Counted from the first letter of the stretch, positions 27,060-37,212 are shown. The stretch is 64,000 nt of DNA from Klenkia brasiliensis (GCF_900100695.1 NZ_FNCF01000004.1:62001-126000), one strand, 5' to 3'. Numbers and translations: made by a program. The notes: generated by a model from the sequence alone, not told the origin.

Positions 27060-28634
27060 CTAGGCGGGGGTGGCGACGGCGCCGAGGATGCGGGCGCGGA
27101 CGTCGGCCGCCGACATCTCGTGGGTGTCCAGCCACTCGTCCACCCGGCCGTCGGAGACCACGCCGATGCGGTCGCAGACCTCGGTGAGCTCGTCGGGGTC
27201 CACCGACACCACGACGACCGACCGGCCGTGCGCGGTCACGTCGTCCAGCAACCGCCGCACCTCCCGGCGCGAGCGCAGGTCCAGCCCGCGGGTGGGCTCG
27301 TGCACCACGACCACGTCGCCGTCCTCGGCGGCCATCCACCGGGCCAGCGCCAGCTTGTGCTGGTCGCCGCCGGACAGCGCCCCGAACACCGTGCGGATGC
27401 TCATCGTGCGCACGTTCATCCGGTGCACCGTGTCGATGACGCCGCGCAGGGTGGCGATCTCGGTCCGCAGGTCGTCCGGGCGGCCCCACTCGGCGTCGGT
27501 GAGGGTGCGGGCGATGGTCTCGCGCGGGTCCATGCCGTAGGCGTCGTCGTCGGGCCGGTAGGCGGCCAGCCGCAGCGGCGCCGTGCCCGGGTCGTCGGTG
27601 ACCGGCCGCTGCTCGCCGTGCACCGAGACCGCGTCCACCTGCGCCGGGATCTCCCCGGTCAACGCGCCGGCGATCTCCTGCAGGCCCGAGCGCCGCCGGC
27701 CGGTGAGCCCGAGCACCTCGCCGCGGCGCAGCGTCAGGTCCAGGCCCGCCGAGGTCCCGGGCACCCGCAGGTTGCGCACCTCGAGCGCGACGTCCGCCGA
27801 CGGCTCCGGCCGGGTGCTCAGCGCGGGCAGCGGCGCGGGGCCGTCCTCGGGGGCGGGCCGCGCCTCGGGGATGAGCACCGGCGCGGTGGTGCCCCACGGC
27901 CGGGCCTCCGGCCGCGCAGCGGGCACGGCGCCGTCCAGGGTGGCCACGGCCAGCCCGGCCGGGTCCAGGCCGGCTGCGGGGGCGTCCAGGGCGATGCGGC
28001 CCTCGCGCAGCACGAGGACCCGGTCCACGACCTCGAGCATCTCCGGCAGCCGGTGGCTGATGTAGAGCACGCCGCGGCCCTGCGAGCGCAGCCGCCGGGC
28101 GATGGCGTGCAGGCCGTCGACCTCGGCCGGGGTGAGCGCGGCCGACACCTCGTCCATGACGACCAGGCGGGTGTCCTCGGCCAGCACCCGGGCCGCCTCG
28201 ACCAGGCCGTGGACGAACCGGGGGACGTCGGCCACGAGCTGGTCGGGGTCCAGGTCCAGGCCCACGTCGGCCAGCACCGCCCGGGCCCGGGCGCGCACCC
28301 GGGCGTCGGGGGCGCCGGCCAGCTCGGTGTCGCGGAACACCGCCCGGGCGACCGTCAGCTCGGGGTCCAGCCGGACCAGCTGCTCGACCGCGCCCACCCC
28401 CAGGTGGCGGGCGTCGGCGGCGGACAGCGGGGCGTAGGCGTGCCCGGCGACGGTCATCAGGCCGGCGTCGGGGGCGTACCGGCCGGCCACGATGTCGCCC
28501 AGGGTGGACTTGCCGGCGCCGTTGGCCCCGACCAGCCCCACGACCTCGCCCTCGGCCACCGAGAAGGTGACGTCCCGCAGCACGCGACGGGCGCCGTAGG
28601 CCTTCGCGAGACCCTCCACCTGGAGCAGGTCCAT
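27060..28634 (-). CDS. Orphan sugar-type ABC transporter ATPase (RbsA/MglA-like, degenerate)
   Basis: A 524-residue protein with two ABC domains in the arrangement of ribose/galactoside importers. Domain 1 has Walker A GANGAGKST near 37, but the signature region reads VPRFVHGLVEAARVLAED instead of an LSGGQ-like motif, and Walker B is MDEVSAAL. Domain 2 has the naturally degenerate Walker A, an intact LSGGDQHK signature, and Walker B VVVVHEPTRG with histidine replacing the magnesium-binding aspartate. No permease or sugar-binding protein gene is nearby. It may be a divergent regulator-like ATPase or work with distant permeases. ATG start; a TAGCAT box lies about 75 bases upstream. Confidence 0.85.
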   Translation of the reverse strand: MDLLQVEGLAKAYGARRVLRDVTFSVAEGEVVGLVGANGAGKSTLGDIVAGRYAPDAGLMTVAGHAYAPLSAADARHLGVGAVEQLVRLDPELTVARAVFRDTELAGAPDARVRARARAVLADVGLDLDPDQLVADVPRFVHGLVEAARVLAEDTRLVVMDEVSAALTPAEVDGLHAIARRLRSQGRGVLYISHRLPEMLEVVDRVLVLREGRIALDAPAAGLDPAGLAVATLDGAVPAARPEARPWGTTAPVLIPEARPAPEDGPAPLPALSTRPEPSADVALEVRNLRVPGTSAGLDLTLRRGEVLGLTGRRRSGLQEIAGALTGEIPAQVDAVSVHGEQRPVTDDPGTAPLRLAAYRPDDDAYGMDPRETIARTLTDAEWGRPDDLRTEIATLRGVIDTVHRMNVRTMSIRTVFGALSGGDQHKLALARWMAAEDGDVVVVHEPTRGLDLRSRREVRRLLDDVTAHGRSVVVVSVDPDELTEVCDRIGVVSDGRVDEWLDTHEMSAADVRARILGAVATPA

Positions 28635-28654
28635 GGGTGCAAGGCCTCCCGGAA

Positions 28655-28676
28655 CGGGTCCGGCGAGCCGGACCCG
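28655..28676 (-). terminator. Hairpin between the GH13 gene and the ABC ATPase gene
   Basis: CGGGTCCGGC and GCCGGACCCG pair perfectly around GA. It could terminate GH13 transcription or, as it lies downstream of the TAGCAT box at 28710, be an attenuator-like stem in the ATPase leader. Confidence 0.5.
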
Positions 28677-28709
28677 ACGTCGTCCCCGTGACGGTGAGTG
28701 GTCACCCGG

Positions 28710-28715
28710 ATGCTA
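28710..28715 (-). promoter_or_regulatory. Candidate -10 box for the ABC ATPase gene
   Basis: Minus-strand TAGCAT in the 113-base gap between the GH13 and ATPase genes; would give a leader of about 70 bases containing the 28655-28676 hairpin. Confidence 0.35.
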
Positions 28716-28747
28716 CCTGCCGAAGCCGGAACCGCCCCGTCTGGAGG

Positions 28748-30313
28748 TCAGGCCTGCAACCACACCGCGGCGTCGTGCGGCAGGTCGTCGGCGACGTCCG
28801 CGCTGGCCAGCAGCACCCGGCCCTCGGGCAGCGGCACCGGGGCGCCGGAGAGGTTGAGCAGCACCACCAGGCCGCTGTCCCGGCGGAAGGCCAGGCAGCC
28901 CTCGGGCGCCGGCAGCCAGGTGAGCCCGCCGGAGACCCCGCGGCGCAGCCGCAGCGCCTCCCGGTACAGCGACAGCACCGAACCGGGGTCGCCGGCCTGG
29001 GCCTGCGCGGTCAGCCCGGCCCAGCCCTCGGGCATGGGCAGCCAGGTCGTCGCGCCCGTGGTGAAGCCGTAGGGGGGCTCGCTGCCGCTCCAGGGCACCG
29101 GGATGCGGCAGGCGTCGCGGCCGCGCTCGGTGTGCCCCGAGCGGGTCCACACCGGGTCGGTGAGCGCCTCGTCGGGCAGGTCGACGTCGGGCATCCCGAG
29201 CTCGTCGCCGTTGTAGACGAAGGCCATCCCGGGCAGCGCCAGCTGCAGCAGCGCCGCCGCGCGGGCGCGCCGGGTGCCGAGCTCGCCCCCGCCGTAGCGG
29301 GTGACGTGCCGCGGTCGGTCGTGGTTGGACAGCACCCAGCAGGCCGGGGCCGGGGTGGCGGCGACGGCGTCCAGGGAGTCCGCGACGGCTGCGCGCAGGT
29401 CCTCCGGCGTCCAGTCCGCGGTCAGCAGCCGGAAGTTGAACGCCGAGTGCAGCTCGTCGGCGCGCAGGTAGCGGGCCAGCCGCTCCTCGCTGGAGACCCA
29501 CACCTCCCCGACGGTCATCGTGCCGGGGTAGGCGTCCATGACCCGCCGCACCATCCGGTGGATGTCGTGCACGCCGTCCTGGTCCAGCCGGGGGTCGTCG
29601 GGGCCGTGGTCGTCGAAGAGCCCGGTCTCGGCGTCGAAGGCGACGTCGGGCAGGCCGGGCGCCTTGGCCATGCCGTGGGCCACGTCGATGCGGAACCCGT
29701 CGACGCCCCGGTCCAGCCAGAACCGCAGGGTCTCCTCGAGGTCGGCCAGCACCTCGGGGTGGGTGAAGTCCAGGTCGGGCTGCTCGGGGGCGAACAGGTG
29801 CAGGTACCACTGGCCGTCGGGCACCCGGGTCCACGCCGGGCCGCCGAAGATCGAGGGCCAGTTGTTCGGCGGCTGCGCGCCGTCCGGGCCCTGCCCGTCC
29901 CGGAAGACGTAGCGGGCCCGCTCGGGCGAGCCGGGCCCGGCGGCCAGCGCGGCGGTGAACCAGTCGCGCTGGTCGGAGGTGTGGTTGGGGACCAGGTCGA
30001 TGGTGACCCGGATGCCCAGCGCGTGCGCCTCGGCGAGCACCCGGTCGAACTCGGCCAGGTCGCCGAAGACCGGCTCGACGTCGCGGGGGTCGGCGACGTC
30101 GTAGCCGTGGTCGGCCATGGGGGAGGGGAAGAACGGGTTGATCCACAGCGCGTCGACGCCGAGGCGGGCGAGCTCGGGGAGGCGGGCCCGCAGGCCGGCG
30201 AGGTCGCCCACGCCGTCGTCCCCGCCGTCGGCGAAGGACCGGATGTAGACCTGGTAGAAGACCGCGTCCCGCCACCAGTCGGGGGACGCGGGCGCGGGGA
30301 GGGTGCTGGTCAC
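28748..30313 (-). CDS. Glycoside hydrolase family 13 alpha-glucosidase (oligo-1,6-glucosidase type)
   Basis: A 521-residue cytoplasmic alpha-glucosidase hydrolysing maltose-, isomaltose- or sucrose-like sugars. It starts the barrel with WWRDAVFYQVYIRSFADG. GH13 conserved regions are present: DLVPNHTSD, GFRIDVAHG (nucleophile aspartate about 208), TVGEVW (acid/base glutamate about 270) and LSNHDRPR (aspartate about 332). The GTG start is supported by AGGAG seven bases upstream; an ATG ten codons earlier is possible. No sugar transporter genes accompany it apart from the odd ABC ATPase downstream. Confidence 0.92.
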   Translation of the reverse strand: MTSTLPAPASPDWWRDAVFYQVYIRSFADGGDDGVGDLAGLRARLPELARLGVDALWINPFFPSPMADHGYDVADPRDVEPVFGDLAEFDRVLAEAHALGIRVTIDLVPNHTSDQRDWFTAALAAGPGSPERARYVFRDGQGPDGAQPPNNWPSIFGGPAWTRVPDGQWYLHLFAPEQPDLDFTHPEVLADLEETLRFWLDRGVDGFRIDVAHGMAKAPGLPDVAFDAETGLFDDHGPDDPRLDQDGVHDIHRMVRRVMDAYPGTMTVGEVWVSSEERLARYLRADELHSAFNFRLLTADWTPEDLRAAVADSLDAVAATPAPACWVLSNHDRPRHVTRYGGGELGTRRARAAALLQLALPGMAFVYNGDELGMPDVDLPDEALTDPVWTRSGHTERGRDACRIPVPWSGSEPPYGFTTGATTWLPMPEGWAGLTAQAQAGDPGSVLSLYREALRLRRGVSGGLTWLPAPEGCLAFRRDSGLVVLLNLSGAPVPLPEGRVLLASADVADDLPHDAAVWLQA

Positions 30314-30368
30314 GGGGTGCTCCTGGGAGGTGCGGAGGGGCACGCCGACGACGCTGTCAGCGGAGGGG

Positions 30369-30794
30369 TCAGGGGGCCAGCTCGGTGGGGCCGTCCCACC
30401 GGTTCTGCATGCTGCGGGCGGCCATCTCCAGGTAACCCCAGAGCGTGGCGTCCTGCTCGGGGGTCAGCCCGAGGGAGTCGACGGCGGCCCGCATGTGCGC
30501 CAGCCACGCGTCGCGCTCGCGGCCGCCGATGGCGAACGGGGCGTGCCGCATCCGCAGCCGCGGGTGGCCCCGGTTCTCCGAGTAGGTGGTCGGCCCGCCC
30601 CAGTACTGCTCGAGGAAGCCGCGCAGCCGCTCCTCGGCGCCCTCCCAGTCGTCCTGCGGGTAGAGGGGGGCGAGCACGGGGTCGCTGCGGACACCGGCGT
30701 AGAAGTGCGCGACCAGCGCGCGGAAGGTGGGTGCGCCGCCGACCTCGGCGTAGAACGTGCGTGCCGAGGGCAGCGGGCGGCTCGACTCGCTCAT
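30369..30794 (-). CDS. glbO: Group II truncated hemoglobin
   Basis: Haem protein of 141 residues for oxygen or nitric-oxide/peroxide chemistry. The proximal histidine is His84 in [11 protein letters not shown], and the group II tryptophan at G8 is Trp97 (RDAWLAHM). [16 protein letters not shown] is the B/CD region. The ATG overlaps the stop of the MFS gene (ATGA), so translation is coupled to the transporter. Length is slightly above the mycobacterial protein. Confidence 0.95.
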   Translation of the reverse strand: MSESSRPLPSARTFYAEVGGAPTFRALVAHFYAGVRSDPVLAPLYPQDDWEGAEERLRGFLEQYWGGPTTYSENRGHPRLRMRHAPFAIGGRERDAWLAHMRAAVDSLGLTPEQDATLWGYLEMAARSMQNRWDGPTELAP

Positions 30795-32056
30795 GCCCCC
30801 GATGGTCCCGCAACCGGGCTCGTCGCGGGCGGGCGGGTGCGGAGCAGGCCGACCAGGGGGACGGCGACCGCGGGGACGCCGAGCAGGCCGACCAGCAGGA
30901 CGACGTCGGTGGGTGCGACCCCGGTGGCCGCGCCGCCGGCCAGCAGCGCGCCCAGGCCCTGCACCGCCGACAGGCCGGCGACGGCGACGCCGAAGGCCCG
31001 GCCGCGCAGCGCCGGCGGCACGGCCCGGACGAAGGCCACGTTGAGCGGGATGAGCCAGGCCGTGCCGAACCCGGCGACGGCGAGCAGCGACACGAAGGCG
31101 ACGACGGCGGCGTCGCCGGTCAGCACCCGGACGGCCAGGCCCGCCAGCGCGAGCGCGCCCACCGACAGCACGACCAGGGGGACGACGAGGCGCTCGCGCA
31201 GCCGCGGGGGGCAGAACCGCCCGACCACCACGCTGCCGACCACCGAGCCGACCGGGTGCGCGGCCAGCAGCACCCCGACCAGGGCCTGGCTGCCGACCAG
31301 CTGGTCCGACAGCGCCGGGCCGATGCCCTCGTGCGCGTTGGTCACCAGCGTGCCCACCCAGAGCAGGCCCACGATGGCCAGCAGCCGGGGTGTCGTCAGC
31401 ACCAGCCGCAGCCCGGCCGCCACGTCGGCCCCGAGGGACACCGGGCCGTCGGCACCGGGGTCCGGGGCGGGGCGGGGGCGCAGCCCCACGACCAGCCACA
31501 GCCCGGCGAGGGCGAAGGCCAGGGCGTTGAGCAGCAGCCCGAGCGACGGCGACAGCGCCGTGACCAGCAGCCCGCCGACGAGGAACCCGACCACCTGCGC
31601 CAGCTGCTGCACGACCCCGACCAGCGACGTGGCCACCGCGTACCGGTCGTCGGTGAGCACGTCGGCGGTCAGCGCGGAGCGGGCGGCCTCGTAGGGCGGG
31701 CTGCACACCGAGACCAGCAGCAGCAGGACCAGCAGCGCGGCCAGCGGCATGCCCGGGACCGCCATGAGGGCGACGAGGGCGGCGCGGGCCAGGTCGCTGG
31801 CCACCATGACCTGCTTGCGGGGCAGCCGGTCGGCCAGCGCCGCCAGCAGCGGCCCACCGACCACCCAGGGCAGGTAGCTGATGGCGAAGGTCAGCGCGCT
31901 GAGCAGCGGGGAGCCGGTGCGCTCGTAGACCAGCACGGTGAGCGCGAGCTTGGCCAGCATGTCGCCGGCGGTGGCCAGCACGTAGGACCCGAACAGCGGC
32001 CGGAACTCGGCCTCGGCGAAGACCGACCGGTAGGTGGCCGGGCGGTCCTGGCCCAC
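30791..32056 (-). CDS. Major facilitator superfamily transporter
   Basis: A polytopic membrane protein of about 421 residues with roughly twelve hydrophobic segments and an MFS loop [20 protein letters not shown] between helices 2 and 3. It resembles the enterobactin exporter/macrolide-efflux type MFS group with [23 protein letters not shown] at the start. Substrate unknown. The start is uncertain: the GTG at 32056 is the first plausible codon after the mscS stop, but has no clear Shine-Dalgarno. The stop overlaps glbO by ATGA. mscS-MFS-glbO look like one transcript. Confidence 0.82.
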   Translation of the reverse strand: MGQDRPATYRSVFAEAEFRPLFGSYVLATAGDMLAKLALTVLVYERTGSPLLSALTFAISYLPWVVGGPLLAALADRLPRKQVMVASDLARAALVALMAVPGMPLAALLVLLLLVSVCSPPYEAARSALTADVLTDDRYAVATSLVGVVQQLAQVVGFLVGGLLVTALSPSLGLLLNALAFALAGLWLVVGLRPRPAPDPGADGPVSLGADVAAGLRLVLTTPRLLAIVGLLWVGTLVTNAHEGIGPALSDQLVGSQALVGVLLAAHPVGSVVGSVVVGRFCPPRLRERLVVPLVVLSVGALALAGLAVRVLTGDAAVVAFVSLLAVAGFGTAWLIPLNVAFVRAVPPALRGRAFGVAVAGLSAVQGLGALLAGGAATGVAPTDVVLLVGLLGVPAVAVPLVGLLRTRPPATSPVAGPSGA

Positions 32057-32076
32057 GTCGTCCGGGGCGCGGTGGC

Positions 32077-33090
32077 TCAGGTCGGCCCCGCGGTGGTCGG
32101 GATGCCCGGCGGCGCGACCGGGATCCGGATGCCCTCGGCGGCGAAGCGCTCCTGCAGCCGCATCCGCAGCTCGCGGCCGACCCGCCACTGGTCGGCGTTG
32201 GTGGTACGCACCTGCAGCCGCATCACGATCGCCTGCGGGGTGATCGACTCCACGCCCAGCGACTCGGGCTCGGCCAGGATGACCTCGGCCCAGGCGGGTT
32301 CGGCGTAGACCGCGTCGCCCACCTCCTGCATGACCTCCCGGCAGCGCTCCAGGTCGGTGTCGTGGGTGACCGGCATGTCGATGACCACCTGGGCGTAGCC
32401 CTGGCTCTTGTTGCCCACCCGCAGCACCTCGCCGTTGCGGGCGTACCAGACCACCCCGTTGACGTCGCGCAGCCGGGTGACCCGCAGCCCCACCGCCTCC
32501 ACGGTCCCGGTGGCCTCACCCAGGTCGACGACGTCCCCGACGCCGTACTGGTCCTCCAGGATGATCCCGATCCCGGCGATGAAGTCCTTGACCAGGTTCT
32601 GCGCACCGAACCCGAGCGCCACGCCGACCACGCCGGCCGAGGCCACGATCGGCGCCAGGTTGATGCCGAGCTCGCCGAGCACCAGCACGACGGCGACGAA
32701 GAAGATCAGGATCGACGACGAGCTGCGCAGCACCGAGCCGATCGCCTCGGCCCGCTGGGCGCGCCGGGCGGTGACCTGCTCGACCAGCAGGGCGTGGGAT
32801 TGGCCGTCCTTGGTGCGCCGCGGCTTGAGGATGGTGGGCACCTGGCCGGTCGCGGTGCGCTCGGTCAGCCGGCGGATGCCCCGGTTGATCAGCAGCCGGG
32901 CGACTCCGGCGACCACCAGGACGAGCAGGATCCGCAGCGGGGTGGCCACCAGGGCCTGCGCGTTGGCGGCCAGCCAGTCGACCTGGAACCAGCTGTAGAG
33001 CCGCGCGCACAGCGAGGTGGAGTCCTCGGTGACGCAGCTGGGCACCGCGTCCGACGCAGCCGCGGTGACCGACAGTGCCGTGGTCATCAC
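32077..33090 (-). CDS. Small-conductance mechanosensitive channel family protein (MscS)
   Basis: A 337-residue inner-membrane channel that opens on osmotic downshock. There is an N-terminal hydrophobic helix ([16 protein letters not shown]), a second ([16 protein letters not shown]), then the pore-lining TM3 [26 protein letters not shown] followed by [20 protein letters not shown], the MscS hallmark. The first codon could be GTG 33090 or ATG 33087; the GACACT hexamer at 33097-33102 is exactly 6 bases before the GTG, favouring that start. The glycine/alanine packing in TM3 is intact. Confidence 0.9.
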   Translation of the reverse strand: MMTTALSVTAAASDAVPSCVTEDSTSLCARLYSWFQVDWLAANAQALVATPLRILLVLVVAGVARLLINRGIRRLTERTATGQVPTILKPRRTKDGQSHALLVEQVTARRAQRAEAIGSVLRSSSSILIFFVAVVLVLGELGINLAPIVASAGVVGVALGFGAQNLVKDFIAGIGIILEDQYGVGDVVDLGEATGTVEAVGLRVTRLRDVNGVVWYARNGEVLRVGNKSQGYAQVVIDMPVTHDTDLERCREVMQEVGDAVYAEPAWAEVILAEPESLGVESITPQAIVMRLQVRTTNADQWRVGRELRMRLQERFAAEGIRIPVAPPGIPTTAGPT

Positions 33091-33096
33091 CGGCGC

Positions 33097-33102
33097 AGTG
33101 TC
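33097..33102 (-). promoter_or_regulatory. Candidate -10 box for mscS
   Basis: Minus-strand GACACT, 6 bases before GTG 33090, no Shine-Dalgarno. It partially fits TANNNT. Confidence 0.3.
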
Positions 33103-33112
33103 GCAAACGTGC

Positions 33113-35194
33113 TCACCGCGGGGTGAGCCCCGTCTCCGCGGCCAGGAACGCCAGCTGGTCGGCGGCCAGGCCCACCGTGCGGCTCACCGCCCGCGCGCCG
33201 TGGCCCACCGCCACCTCGCGGCGCAGCACGACCGGGGCGGCGGAGGACGTGGCGTGCTGCAGCGCGGCCGCCAGCTTGCGGGCGTGCAGCGGGTCGACCC
33301 GGGTGTCGGACTCGAAGGTCGTGAACAGCACCGCCGGGTACGCCGTCCCCTCGACCACGTGGTGGTAGGGCGAGTAGCCCAGCAGCCAGCCCAGCTCCTC
33401 GGGGTCGGCCGCGGTGCCGTACTCGTCGTTCCAGGTGCGGCCCAGGCCGAACAGCTCGTAGCGGACCATGTCCAGCAGGGGCGCGCTGCAGACCACCGCG
33501 GCCACGAGGTCCGGCCGCTGGGTGGTCGTGGTGCCCACCAGCAGCCCGCCGTTGGAGCCGCCGAACACGCCCAGCTGCCCCGGCGTCGTCCAGCCCTGCG
33601 CCACCAGGTGCTCCCCGGCGGCCGCGAAGTCGTCGAAGACGTTCTGCTTGCGCTCGCGCATGCCGGCGCGGTGCCACTCCTCGCCGTGCTCGGACCCGCC
33701 GCGCAGGTTCGCCACCGCCCACACGCCCCCGGCGGCCACCCAGGCCAGGGCCTGCGCGCTGTAGCCCGGGGTCAGCGGCACGTTGAACCCGCCGTACCCG
33801 TAGAGCACGGTCGGCCGCGGCCCGCTGGGGGCGGCCTCGGTCGAGAGCACGAACAGGTGCACCGGCGTGCCGTCGGCCGACGTCGCGTGCGTCTCGGTGA
33901 CCACGACCGGCGGGACGGCGCCGGCCACCGGGGCCTGCTCCCACGGCACCAGCTCGGCCGGCCGGGCGGCGTCCCAGACGAGCACGGACGGCGGGGTGGC
34001 GTAGTCGGTGAACCCGACCCAGGCCGTCGTCCCGCCCTCCGGGGGTGCGCTGACCCCGGCGACCGACCCCGGCGGGACGGCGACGTCGGAGAGCCGGCCC
34101 GACCCGTCCGCGGCCCACACCGACAGCCGGTCGGTGGCGTCCACGGCGTGCACGGCCAGCACCCGGTGCCCGCCGTCGGGGGCGTCGACCAGCGCGACGT
34201 CGGAGAGCACCGCGCCGTCGGACTCGGGCACCACGTCGCGCCACCGCCCCGGCGCCCAGCTGTCGGGGTCGGTGGGGTCCGCGACGGCCAGCCGGCCGCG
34301 CGGGGCGTCCCGGTCGGTGAACAGCCACAGCCGGCCGTCGCGGGCCACCCAGGCCGACGTCTGCGCGTCCACGCCCACCTGCAGCGGCCGCAGCTCGCCG
34401 TCCCCGGCCAGGTCGGCGACCCAGACGTCGTCCCGCGGCGCGGTGCCGGCCGAGGCGGACACGACCAGCCAGCGGCCGTCGGCCGACGTCCGCACGCCGT
34501 AGTAGTTGGTCGGGTCCAGCCCCTCGCCGTGCACCAGGACGTCGGTGGCCGGGTCGGCGCCCACGCGGTGCCGGAACACCCGGCGGTGGAACTGCTCCTC
34601 GCCGGCCGGGACCTGGTCCGGGGCGAGCCGGCGCACGTAGAACAGCTCCTCGCCCCCGGGCAGCCAGGCGACGGGGGAGTAGCGGCAGCGGTCGACCGGG
34701 CCGTCGAGCACCTCCCCGGTGGCCACGTCGAGCACGTGCAGCAGCGACTCCTCGTCGCCGCCGACGGAGACCTGGTAGGCCAGCCGGGTGCCCTCCCACG
34801 AGGGTGACCAGGCGTCCAGGGTGGTGGTGCCCGCGGCGTCCAGCGCCATGGGGTCGACCAGCACCCGCTGGGTGCCGTCGGCCTCGCGCACCCGCAGCAC
34901 CGCGTGCTCCTGGCCGGGGTCGCGGCGGGTGGAGAAGGCCCGGCCGGCCCGCCAGACCGGGATGCCCACGGCCCCGGACCGCACCAGCTCGCCCAGCCGC
35001 TCGGCGAACGCCGCCCGGGCGGGGAGGCCGGCGAGGACCTCGCCGGCGTACCGGTCCTGGTCGGCGGCCCACGCCTGCGTGCGCGGGTCGGCCGGGTCCT
35101 CCAGCCAGCGGTAGGGGTCGGCGACCGGGTGGCCGTGCAGGTCCTCGACGAGGTCGAGTCGGGGGGCGAGGGCGGGGTCGGGCCGGGTGCTCAC
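33113..35194 (-). CDS. Prolyl oligopeptidase family serine peptidase (S9A)
   Basis: A 693-residue cytoplasmic peptidase that cleaves short peptides after proline or basic residues. The beta-propeller half begins [25 protein letters not shown]. The C-terminal hydrolase half has [15 protein letters not shown], nucleophile in GGSNGG, the aspartate in [13 protein letters not shown] and the histidine in VAVGHGA. The GTG at 35194 starts the conserved sequence and has TACGGT 6 bases upstream; the frame continues upstream as arginine-rich non-homologous sequence and was rejected. No signal peptide. Confidence 0.92.
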   Translation of the reverse strand: MSTRPDPALAPRLDLVEDLHGHPVADPYRWLEDPADPRTQAWAADQDRYAGEVLAGLPARAAFAERLGELVRSGAVGIPVWRAGRAFSTRRDPGQEHAVLRVREADGTQRVLVDPMALDAAGTTTLDAWSPSWEGTRLAYQVSVGGDEESLLHVLDVATGEVLDGPVDRCRYSPVAWLPGGEELFYVRRLAPDQVPAGEEQFHRRVFRHRVGADPATDVLVHGEGLDPTNYYGVRTSADGRWLVVSASAGTAPRDDVWVADLAGDGELRPLQVGVDAQTSAWVARDGRLWLFTDRDAPRGRLAVADPTDPDSWAPGRWRDVVPESDGAVLSDVALVDAPDGGHRVLAVHAVDATDRLSVWAADGSGRLSDVAVPPGSVAGVSAPPEGGTTAWVGFTDYATPPSVLVWDAARPAELVPWEQAPVAGAVPPVVVTETHATSADGTPVHLFVLSTEAAPSGPRPTVLYGYGGFNVPLTPGYSAQALAWVAAGGVWAVANLRGGSEHGEEWHRAGMRERKQNVFDDFAAAGEHLVAQGWTTPGQLGVFGGSNGGLLVGTTTTQRPDLVAAVVCSAPLLDMVRYELFGLGRTWNDEYGTAADPEELGWLLGYSPYHHVVEGTAYPAVLFTTFESDTRVDPLHARKLAAALQHATSSAAPVVLRREVAVGHGARAVSRTVGLAADQLAFLAAETGLTPR

Positions 35195-35200
35195 CGGCCG

Positions 35201-35206
35201 ACCGTA
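35201..35206 (-). promoter_or_regulatory. Candidate -10 box of the prolyl oligopeptidase gene
   Basis: Minus-strand TACGGT, 6 bases (CGGCCG) before the GTG, with no Shine-Dalgarno: leaderless arrangement. Confidence 0.5.
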
Positions 35207-35313
35207 ACCAGACCGACGGAAAGGGTTTGCCCGCTGCGGGTGGATCCGGGGCAGACTGGGGGTGCCCGTGGGTCGCAGCACCCCGGCGGTCCGGGGCGCA
35301 ACGGAGGTGCCCC

Positions 35314-35919
35314 GTGCCGCTGACCGCACTCGGGTCGTCGTCCGCGTCGGGCCCGCCGGGCCCGCGGCGCGACCCACGTCCCGGACCCGCCGCGCCCGCG
35401 GCACCGGTGGCCACCACGGCCGCCTGCCTGTTGCTCAACGCCACCTACGAGCCGTTGTGCGTGGTGTCCAGCCGCCGCGCCATCGTGCTGGTGCTGGCCG
35501 GGAAGGCCGAGCCGGTGGACGTGTCCGAGGTGCTCTGCCACGCCGAGCTGGTCGCGCTGCCGGTGCCGGTGGTGGTGCGGCTGACCCGCTACGTCCGGGT
35601 GCCCTACCCCGCCCACGTCCCGCTCTCCCGCCGGGCGGTCTTCACCCGCGACGGGTCGACCTGCGTCTACTGCGGCGCGGCGGCGACCAGCATCGACCAC
35701 GTCTGGCCGCGCAGCCGGGGCGGCACGCACACCTGGGACAACGTCGTGGCCGCGTGCCGCCGGTGCAACCACACCAAGGCCGACCGGTCGCTGGCCGAGC
35801 TGGGCTGGTCCCTTCCCCAGCCGCCGCGGGCGCCGTCGGGGTCGGCGTGGCGGCTGCTCGGGCACCGGGCGGTGGACCCGCGCTGGCGGTCCTGGCTCGG
35901 CCTGCCCGACGCCGCCTAG
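35314..35919 (+). CDS. HNH endonuclease family protein
   Basis: A 201-residue protein of a conserved actinobacterial HNH family. The middle starts LLLNATYEPLCVVSSRRAIVLVLAGKAEPVD. The nuclease domain has CVYCG, IDHVWPRSRGGTHTWDNVVAACRRCN and HTKADRSL, meaning zinc-knuckle cysteine pairs around the D-H, N and H active residues. It is not linked to a phage or restriction locus; members are usually single chromosomal genes of unknown role. GTG start at 35314 has GGAGG six bases upstream. The stop lies 3 bases from the kynureninase stop. Confidence 0.88.
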   Translation: MPLTALGSSSASGPPGPRRDPRPGPAAPAAPVATTAACLLLNATYEPLCVVSSRRAIVLVLAGKAEPVDVSEVLCHAELVALPVPVVVRLTRYVRVPYPAHVPLSRRAVFTRDGSTCVYCGAAATSIDHVWPRSRGGTHTWDNVVAACRRCNHTKADRSLAELGWSLPQPPRAPSGSAWRLLGHRAVDPRWRSWLGLPDAA

Positions 35920-35922
35920 TCC

Positions 35923-37203
35923 TCAGGTCACCCTGCTCCGCTCGGCCGGGTAGCCCAGGTGGGCACCGGTGGCGAGGACGTCGACCAGCCGGTCGACGGC
36001 GTCCCACAGGTCGACGAAGCGGGTGTAGAGGGGCGCCGGGCCGAAGCGCACCCGGTCCGGCGTCCGGAAGTCCGGCACGACGCCGCGGTCGAGCAGGGCC
36101 TGGGTGAGCTGCCAGGCCTGCGGGTGCTCGACCACGACGTGCGCTCCCCGGGCCCGCGCGTCGCGCGGCGAGGCGAGGCGGACCTGGGGCACCCGCTCGT
36201 CGAGCAGCTGCACCAGGACGTCGGTGAGCGCCCGCCCCTTCGCGGCCACGGCCGCGATCCCGGCCTCGGCGGTGATGCCGGCACCGACCTCCACCGCGGC
36301 GGTGGCCAGCACCGGCGGGGTGCCGACGGCGAACCGGTCCAGCCCGTCGGCCGGGACGTACTCCGGACCCATGTCGAACTGGTCGCGCTGGCCGAACCAG
36401 CCCTGCAGCGGCTGGCGGAGCGAGTCCTGCAGCTCGCGGCGCACGTAGAGGAACGCGGGCGCCCCCGGCCCGCCGTTGAGGTGCTTGTACGTGCAGCCCA
36501 CGGCGAGGTCGGCGGCCGACAGGTCGACCTCCACCGACCCGACGGCGTGGCTGAGGTCCCACAGCACCAGCGCGCCGTGCGCGCGGGCGGCCGCGGTGAC
36601 CGCCGCCAGGTCCAGCAGCGCGCCGGACCGGTAGGCCACCAGCGACAGCACGACGACGGCGACCCGCTCGTCCAGCGCCCCGGCCAGGACGGCGGGGTCC
36701 AGCCCGGTGTCGATGTCGGCCGCCACCTCGCGCACCTGCAGGCCGCGCTCCCGGGCCACCCCGGCGACGAGGTAGCGGTCGGTGGGGAACTCGTCGGCGC
36801 AGGTGACCAGGACGTCGCGGCCGGGCCGGGCGTCGACGCCGGCCCGCAGCAGCTTGTAGAGGTTCACCGACGTCGAGTCGCCGACCAGCACCTCGCCCGG
36901 CCGGGCGCCCAGCACACCGGCGGCCAGCTGGTCGCCCACCCGCCCGGCCTGGGACACCCACTGCGCCCAGGACCCGACCAGGCCACGGCCCCACTCCTGC
37001 TCGACCACCCGGGCCAGCGCGGCGGGGGTGGCGCGGGGCAGCCTGCCCAGCGAGTTGCCGTCCAGGTAGAGCCGCCGCCCCGGGCCGTCGTCCCACGTCC
37101 CGCCGGGGCCGTCGCCGGTGAAGCGGTCGCGGAACCCGGCCAGCGGGTCGTCGGCGTCGAGCTGCTGGGTGGCGGAGCGGGTGAGCACGCGCCCATGGTC
37201 CAC
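35923..37203 (-). CDS. kynU: Kynureninase
   Basis: PLP enzyme converting kynurenine to anthranilate and alanine in tryptophan catabolism. The 426 residues include YLDGNSLGRLP near the start, FPTDRYL, WDLSHAVGSVEVDL and the PLP lysine Lys240 in CTYKHLNGGPGAPAFLYV, all kynureninase-typical. The tryptophan dioxygenase and formamidase genes are not adjacent, so the pathway is split or this acts alone. GTG start at 37203; another in-frame GTG lies five codons on. It diverges from an amidase gene with only 17 bases between start codons. Confidence 0.93.
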   Translation of the reverse strand: MDHGRVLTRSATQQLDADDPLAGFRDRFTGDGPGGTWDDGPGRRLYLDGNSLGRLPRATPAALARVVEQEWGRGLVGSWAQWVSQAGRVGDQLAAGVLGARPGEVLVGDSTSVNLYKLLRAGVDARPGRDVLVTCADEFPTDRYLVAGVARERGLQVREVAADIDTGLDPAVLAGALDERVAVVVLSLVAYRSGALLDLAAVTAAARAHGALVLWDLSHAVGSVEVDLSAADLAVGCTYKHLNGGPGAPAFLYVRRELQDSLRQPLQGWFGQRDQFDMGPEYVPADGLDRFAVGTPPVLATAAVEVGAGITAEAGIAAVAAKGRALTDVLVQLLDERVPQVRLASPRDARARGAHVVVEHPQAWQLTQALLDRGVVPDFRTPDRVRFGPAPLYTRFVDLWDAVDRLVDVLATGAHLGYPAERSRVT

Positions 37204-37206
37204 GGC

Positions 37207-37212
37207 TAGCGT
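37207..37212 (+). promoter_or_regulatory. Candidate -10 box of the amidase gene
   Basis: TAGCGT, 8 bases before GTG 37221 and only 3 bases from the divergent kynureninase start codon, so the amidase promoter must overlap kynU coding sequence. Confidence 0.4.

Noticed and set aside
33017-34807. Long plus-strand open frame opposite the prolyl oligopeptidase
   Set aside because: Histidine/arginine/glycine-rich antisense shadow; the minus-strand gene has a complete catalytic triad.
35314-35919. HNH protein as part of a defence or restriction system
   Set aside because: It lies alone between housekeeping metabolic genes with no methylase, helicase or toxin-antitoxin partner; the family is a conserved chromosomal one.
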